Shown here: one piece after another, positions 58,127 to 64,000 of the stretch
How the letters are laid out: each line of letters starts with the position of its first letter
Numbering within the stretch: the stretch's first letter is position 1
Source: Chamaecrista fasciculata
Lineage: Eukaryota > Streptophyta > Magnoliopsida > Fabales > Fabaceae
DNA length: 64,000 bases
Direction: 5' to 3'
Assembly: GCA_003254925.1 (NCBI GenBank)
Contig: QANZ01056593.1
Location: 39,916-103,915, forward strand
Notes under the pieces: model-generated
What the model was told of the DNA's origin: nothing
Database searches by the model: none
Seen by the model: only the letters and a program-made list of their open reading frames with translations
Program-made: the position numbers and the translations under genes

Positions 58127-58740
58127 TCATTGTTCCCACTTCATTGATGAACTCTTCTCCATTACCTTTAGAATCATTGAGGTTCTTCACAGCAATACAG
58201 ATAACATTGGAGAGTTTCCCTTTGAACACTTTACCATATGCTCCATGATCAAGCTCCTCTGTGAATTGAGAGCTCTGTAATCTTCCAAAAATTTCTCCAA
58301 CTTTATTTCAAAGTTTTCCTTTAACTTGTGTATCTTGTAAAGGCCAAAGATTGTGATGATAGCTACTGTGAAGAAGAACAAGCATATGATTATACCTGGA
58401 GATTAATGATGTTCAATGTGTAAAATTACAGCCATTTATGAAAATAGACAAAGGATAGTGCATTGTGCACAAACTCAGTTCAATCCCACTTTGAATGGGA
58501 AATGCAGAAATAAAAAATTTTGGTGTATAATAAAAAGTATGAGTGATCAATGTAAATGAGGGACAGCTAAGAAAAGAGGCATTACAAAAGATATTGAAAG
58601 TGAAAGCTGAGGAAGGTGAGGATGAACTAACAAGTCTTAGAATTTGACGTTCATGCGAAACTTTTGTAGTCTATGCTAAACAGATAAAGCCTTACTGAAA
58701 CTGGATGTGCAGGAAGCTCAAGAACAATTTGTATGTCTTA
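58127..58740 (-). pseudogene. B3: type B relics (membrane/N-lobe piece and ectodomain piece)
   Basis: 58127-58395 matches the B1 exon 3 start ([27 protein letters not shown], then a frameshifted glycine-loop region), missing about 40 bases around [13 protein letters not shown]. 58555-58740 matches B1 ectodomain around 31255-31450, in broken frames. The catalytic half is absent. Confidence 0.8.
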
Positions 58741-59160
58741 TAAGTGAAAGGTTAGCTAGGTAGAGACTTTGTGCAGATTGCTAAACTTCATATAACTGTG
58801 AAGGATAGCATTGCTCTGTTTTTAGTTATTTTGTTTTTCTCTTAGCACTAGTGATTTTTGAAGAGAGCTTATTAAAGTAATATGCCGATTAAACAATAAT
58901 ATATACATTCATCTAATTTACAAACGATCAAATAATTTCCAAGGGCCAATGTACTTCATCTAAGAATGAATTCAAGTTTTATGCCTCCCATCTCCAGAAA
59001 AAGATCGCCCTAAAACTTGTGGCAGACATATAAAATAGCATGGAAAACAAAGCAATGATAACTACATTATGTCTACAAATAGTGAACTATGCTTGATGGT
59101 CTATATAAAAGTAAATGAGTAACCATACTTGATAATTGGAATATCATCACGGTCTTCATT

Positions 59161-62100
59161 CTAAGTTGCATTCATAATTAGACTATCTGAGTCTAACTCT
59201 GATTTTTCTGAATCATCTGAATCAAGTGAATGTACTAATGATTTTGTCTGGATTAAAACATTATCTGATGGTAGATCTGCCACTGATATGAAAGGCTTAG
59301 GAGGTGTTGGTAGACATTCAGCATCACTTTCAAGCATTTCTACTACTTTCTTCATGGATGGACGATCGGTTGGTTTCATCTGTATGCACCAGAAAGCCAC
59401 TATGATCATTTTCTTCACTAGTTTCTTTTCCTCATCACTTGCATCTATTATCTCCACCTCATTTCCCATAATGAACTGATGATAAACCCACGAGGGGAAG
59501 TAGATTTGGCTTGAATTCTCTGCATATGCATTCAAATTTCTCCTCCTTCCTGCCATTTCCAATAACAACATACCAAAACTATACACATCAGCTTTGTAGG
59601 AAACACCTCCAATGTTTTTGTAGTATAATTCTGGAGCCATATATCCTATGGTTCCTCTTGCTGCAGTCAAGGGCACAATGCTTTCATCCACAGGATAAAG
59701 CTTTGCAAGTCCAAAGTCTGATACCTTTGGCTTAAAATTCTCATCTAAAAGGATATTGTGAGGTTTGAGATCAAAATGAAGAATCCTCATGTCACAACCC
59801 TCATGTAGATAAGCAATCCCTTGTGCCACTCTAATGGAAATCTCAAAGATCTTGTCCAAACTCAAGGCTAAATCTTCTTTAGAGAAAATGTGTTTGTCAA
59901 GAGATCCATTGGACATGAATTCATAGACAAGAGCACGCTTTGTCCCTTCAACACAATACCCTATAAGACGCACAACGTTGACATGATGAATCCTTCCGAT
60001 TGTGCCAACCTCACTCATAAAATCTTGACCATTGTTGCTTTTAGACTTACTAATCAACATCTTCACAGCTACTAGTTGTTTACTTCGGAGCTTTCCTTTG
60101 AAAACAGCTCCAAAGCCACCTTCACCAAGTTTGTCCTTGAAACCATGAGTCATGTTCTTGATGTCCTTATAGAAATACCTTATTGGCATTAGGCTATAGT
60201 TATTTTGTAGAAATTCTTCGATGTTGTGATACATGGATTGGTGCCTTTTCCGCCATTTGCAGCACAAAAGAATGATGACACAAGGTGCCCCCAAAGCTAC
60301 TTTTAGGGCATGAACTATTACTATATACATTAAAACTGCAAGACAGAGTAGAGGAAAATTATGAATCTAGTAGTATATGAAATTCATATATACTATCTAG
60401 GACTAGTAGTGTTAATTAAATAAACTACGGAGGTATTTGTTAAATTTTCTTCCCAAGAAATACTGTTTATTTTAATTTTTTTTATCATAAGTTATAAATT
60501 ATCCTAAATATGAAAAGAAAGTGAAAAGAAATATTATATTTTCTTTTAAAAGGGCTATTCTATGTAGCGCTCAACTTGTCATCTCCATTGTTGATCGTCG
60601 TTGGATGGCTTTATTTTAAAGACAATAATTTTTTCACTTCGTGACAGATCAAAGGTGTGAAAGCTCGAGCTTTCGTTTGTGAAAGCATTTTTTAAAAATA
60701 GAAAACTATGTGATGAAAGTAACATAAGAAATGAAAGGAACAATTAATGTCAATTTGGATCAGATTAAATATTATCTTTGATATTTTTTTACTAAAATTA
60801 TTTTGGATTTAAAAGTTTTAATCTTCGTATGCGCTTTGATAATTGGGGACTTCATCACGTCCAAGATCAGCAAATGCTCGTGCTGATCATCAACTATTGC
60901 CTACTACTTTTAATTACTTCCCCATCCCCTGATTTGTCTTTGCCTTTTTTTTCTTTTATGATCTTTTGGATTTGGCTTGAACTTACTATGTGGTTCATCT
61001 TTTTTACTGTGTCAACAATTTGGTCTTCCATTTATTGAAATAGGTACTACTCAGTCTCTCATTTATCATAATCGTCAACTATTTAGTCCCTCCATTAAAT
61101 TACTTGATGATGTGAACGTTAAATGCTTAAATGTCACTTTGGTATCCTAGTCACCTAAACCAACCGAACCGGACCACAAAACACAATTGAATCGGCCTAA
61201 AATTGAGTCAGACCCAAATATTTGTCTTACACATGAAGTTTCATAGGCAGAAATATTAAAGCATTTCCAAATTTCAAACCCTATATGATTTTAAATAGTT
61301 AATTATGGGTTTCCATGATGAGATTGTTGCTAGTAATCTCGATGTGGGTTTGAAAGACGGTGAGGCTGCGACTTCTGGATCTTTTGGAAATGGTAGGGGC
61401 GTGAAGCAACAAGGGCTGGATGTACATAATGTACCCTTTAATTTTTATTTTCTTTATATTTTGATCCCTTTTAGTAAAGGGAGAAGACTTAAACGCATAA
61501 GAGAAGACTTGTTAGGAGGTTTTTGACATTTTAAGGTGGTCACAATCACATTTTCTGTTAAATCCTAACAGAAAATAAGCACAGGGGACCAATTCGATAA
61601 CGGAGCAAACTACGGGGCACCAAAATGCAAAAAAAATTTTTTCAGGGTACCAAAGTGGAACCGCCTCTAACCACAGAGTACCAAACTTGAATTTACCCTT
61701 TTTTTTAATGCAATTTCAATCGGGCATTTCTAGTCTATATATATGAAATACCAAAGTTATAGCAAAATTGCGAAAACTTAATTTTATAGAGAAGGAATCT
61801 TACCATCGGAAACATAGAAACTTATAGTTGTCCAGGTCCCTAAATAATAGAAAATAAATTAAAACATTGGTCTCAAAATAAGAGAAGCAATTAAAGTTTT
61901 TTTTTTTGGTCAACAGAGAAACAATTAAAGTTTGCAAAGGCTAACAATGTGCAAAAATAATAAGAGAAAGTGTGAATAAAAAGCTAGATCATTATTTGAT
62001 GAACAAAAATTGGAGAAAAAATTGGTTAAAGTGCACTTTTGGTCCCATAACTTTTGTTCAGGTCTCAATTTGTTCCTATAACTTTTTTTCTTGCATTTTT

Positions 62101-63359
62101 TGTCTCATATTTTTGTAAAAAGTTACAGATTTGGTCTTGTATCACTTTTGGTCCCATATCTTTTGGTCAGGTTGCAGAATTGGTCTCATATCTTTGCAAA
62201 AAGTTTCACTGCCAGTCCCATTTGATCCAAAGATTGACAATTCTGCACCTAACCCAAAAATATGAGACCAATTCTGTAACCTGACTAAAAGATATAGAAC
62301 CAATTCTGCAATATGAGTCAAAGATATGGGACCAAAATTGTAACATGGGACCAAATCTGCAACTTGAGCAAAAGATATGGGACCAAAAGTGCAACAAAAA
62401 AGTTTTTGGACCAAATTGAGACCTTAACAAAAGTTATGGAATCAAAAGTGCACTTTGGCCAAAAAAAATTAGATAATACTGATCGCAAGTACTCTCGGCA
62501 TGAGATAATACTTTTAGTTCAATATATATCATTACTGTAATGCAAGAGGTTAACAAAATAGAAAAAAAAAATTGATCGGAATAACATATATATATTTCCG
62601 AACTGAATCATCATTCATCAGTTCACTAAACCACATGAATGTGTTAGCAAGGCAGGGAGGGTTACCACATGTGTTGAACGTAGGGTTGTTCACATCACAA
62701 TAGTGCAGATAAAGGGTGAATCCTTGGAGCAAGCGTGTGTGAATATCGGAGTATGACACATTCTTATTGCTTAATGTGTAGTAGTTCTCCCAATCTACCA
62801 AAACAACCAATTTCAAATGGCACCCAACTTTGAAGTTCTTGGCAGCTAAATCCCCAACAATTGCATAGTTATATTTATAGGCAGCAGATCCCTCATCACC
62901 AATATTACTAATATTGGTATTGCATTTACCACAACAACTCACATTCACATATAAAAGATCATTCACTACTGCTTCCCAGCATCTCAAGTATTGTACTTGG
63001 ATGGCATATGATGAGGGATAATAGCCATCCATATAATCACGCCTACTCAAGAAATAAAGAGGGATAGAGGAGCAATTGTTAGGTTGAAGTGCAACACCAG
63101 CATCAACCAACCGGATTGTGTTATTTGTGTAATTGATGTCTTTGACGAAATATTTGCCTGAAAACAGAGACAGTATTGGCACCTTGTTGTCGCAAGCTAT
63201 CTCATACCTCTTGTCGCCACAGTGTTTTGGGTCACCCTTCACTCTGAATGGGTACCTTATGTTTCGGACATCACCACAGGAAGAAGTGCACGATGATGAA
63301 TGGACATGTACAACATTAAGAATCACAAACACTACAATATAATTAATCACCGCCGCCAT
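59161..63359 (-). CDS. A7: type A receptor kinase with shortened ectodomain
   Basis: Predicted 634-aa receptor kinase. Exons 63359-62666, 61839-61804 (36 nt, encodes [11 protein letters not shown]) and 60335-59161; total 1905 nt, GT-AG, phase 1. Start is the ATG of MAAVINY; the frame upstream offers only TTG. Signal peptide about 1-22; GUB_WAK-like cysteines [27 protein letters not shown]. After LLQGFTL about 40 residues present in A2 and A4, including several cysteines, are missing, so the ectodomain is about 231 aa. The kinase is complete: [21 protein letters not shown] (non-RD), DFG, APE, tail LIMNAT. Introns are long (826 and 1468 bp) and the first holds a foldback MITE. Expression of so divergent an ectodomain is uncertain, but no lesion is seen. 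Confidence 0.82.
60420..61803. other. Large intron 2 of A7, mostly without recognisable features
   Basis: Contains an arm-like fragment at about 61020-61130 (CTCAGTCTCTCATTTATCAT) and another at 61600-61700 (GGAGCAAACTACGGGGCACC), both debris of foldback elements. A 73-codon plus-strand frame at 61305-61526 ([19 protein letters not shown]) is unrecognised and may be chance. Confidence 0.45.
61804..61839 (-). other. 36-nt middle exon of A7
   Basis: Between TATTATTTAG and GTAAGATT on the minus strand; one codon longer than its paralogs but the same phase. Confidence 0.75.
62024..62462. mobile_element. Foldback MITE in intron 1 of A7
   Basis: Arms GGTTAAAGTGCACTTTTGG and CAAAAGTGCACTTTGGCC are inverted; interior is repeated GATATGGGACCAAA phrases. 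Flanked by AAAAAATT on both sides (62016-62023, 62463-62470). Same design as 10167-10567. Confidence 0.75.
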
Positions 63360-63451
63360 GCATCCAACACAAATCAACCCAACCACTTCGATCTCCAATA
63401 ATCCTCTATTATTGTATATTCTCTCTCCTTACAAAGGCCTTAGTATAATTC

Positions 63452-63530
63452 AACCACACAACTCTCAAGTTGTTGTTGTACATAATTCACACAACTCAAT
63501 TATATTTAGTGTCCCCATTATATTCCCATT
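63452..63530 (-). promoter_or_regulatory. Upstream block of A7 (diverged)
   Basis: A diverged form of the type A upstream block (CCACACAACTCTCAAG, GTACATAATTCACACAAC, AGTGTCCCCATTA), about 100-170 bases upstream of the A7 start. Confidence 0.35.
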
Positions 63531-63925
63531 GTTTCACTCTCAGTCAACTTGATTATGTTCCTGTTAATTATGGCAGGGAGTGTAGCTAGTCACTTTCTAA
63601 AGAAATTTCTATGGCGCATGCTCCTATGATTTCTAACTTGGAGGGATTGATTATAACGTATAACATCTTAATCACTTGCATCTTAAATTTAAAAACGACT
63701 GTTAAAAATAGAAAGCCAAGAGGACGTACGTGCTACACAAATTTCTAGTAATATCTCTATCCCTTAATTACTCCAAGAAAAGTCTTTAATTCCTCGAATA
63801 GACTCTCATTATATTTTTACTTTGGAAATTAAACAAGTCAAGCTATGATCATATCGGCCAACATTCAAAGATATGTTGGGACTTGGGAGCAACCTTGCAG
63901 CTTCCCTCATGGACCTTTAATTATA

Positions 63926-64000
63926 CTCCCTCCGTTCCTGAATATCTGCTTTTCTAGAGAACTCTTTTTATTCCAAAATATCTGATGTTTTATAACTTCA
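63926..64000. mobile_element. Stowaway MITE, cut by window end
   Basis: Starts CTCCCTCCGTTCCTGAATAT after TA and matches the left part of 42994-43264. Paralogous upstream sequence without the insert is seen near 42110. Confidence 0.85.

Noticed and set aside
60829-61038. 69-codon plus-strand frame in intron 2 of A7
   Set aside because: Low-complexity hydrophobic sequence from T-rich DNA within an intron on the opposite strand.
1-64000. CRISPR array, operons or ribosome-binding sites
   Set aside because: Sequence is plant nuclear DNA with introns; no regularly spaced short repeats with unique spacers were seen.

Overview
The window looks like nuclear DNA of a flowering plant, probably a woody or other eudicot. 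It is AT-rich, has spliced genes with GT-AG introns, and is packed with plant-type MITEs, Mutator-like and hAT-like elements, a Ty3/gypsy retrotransposon and solo LTRs. I cannot name the species. Two assembly gaps (20107-20554 and 37362-37890) and single Ns at 12828 and 33409 limit the reading.

The core is a decayed tandem cluster of cell-surface receptor-like kinases, all on the minus strand, of the LRK10-like / wall-associated-kinase-like group (cysteine-rich GUB_WAK-type ectodomain, one membrane span, Ser/Thr kinase). Two subfamilies alternate. Type A: A1 (pseudogene, 3329-5069), A2 (intact, 11401-14220), A3 (17631 to the gap, one in-frame stop and a lost splice acceptor), A4 (intact, 21756-24259), relics at 32100-32280, 41848-42030 and 47014-47265, A5 (kinase half, 48563-49560, cut by a retrotransposon), A6 (multi-lesion kinase pseudogene, 56650-57835), A7 (intact but with a short ectodomain, 59161-63359). 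Type B: B0 (3' relic, 16236-16700), B1 (intact, 29302-31659), B2 (pseudogene, 39570-40744), an ectodomain relic near 48033-48150, and B3 (relics, 58127-58740). All four intact genes have three exons joined in phase 1, with a tiny middle exon (33 or 36 nt in type A, 24 nt in type B). The catalytic loop reads HFD instead of HRD, so these are non-RD kinases, a class often tied to immune receptors.

Between the genes lie repeated flanking blocks: a promoter-proximal block upstream of type A genes, a roughly 1 kb block downstream of type B genes that carries an orphan copy of the last 20 codons of a type B kinase, and a block downstream of A1, A2 and A6 that carries a short unrecognised exon-like sequence (called gene X here). 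Because these blocks are paralogous, many transposon insertions can be dated and delimited against an empty copy.

Mobile DNA: foldback/Mutator-like elements at 1-1163, 5555-7342, 8520-8825 and 9728-10146; foldback MITEs at 10167-10567 and 62024-62462; hAT-like elements at 1863-3217, 26959-27302, 43643-43988 and 54923-56133; two related PIF/Harbinger-like elements at 24607-26378 and 33938-38312, the second containing a 2160-bp solo LTR; Stowaway MITEs at 42994-43264 and from 63926 past the window end; a GC-rich tRNA-like foldback at 40836-41088; and a chromovirus-type Ty3/gypsy element (49572-54017) whose open gag-pol is fused head-on into kinase A5. I found no CRISPR array, rRNA gene or convincing tRNA gene.
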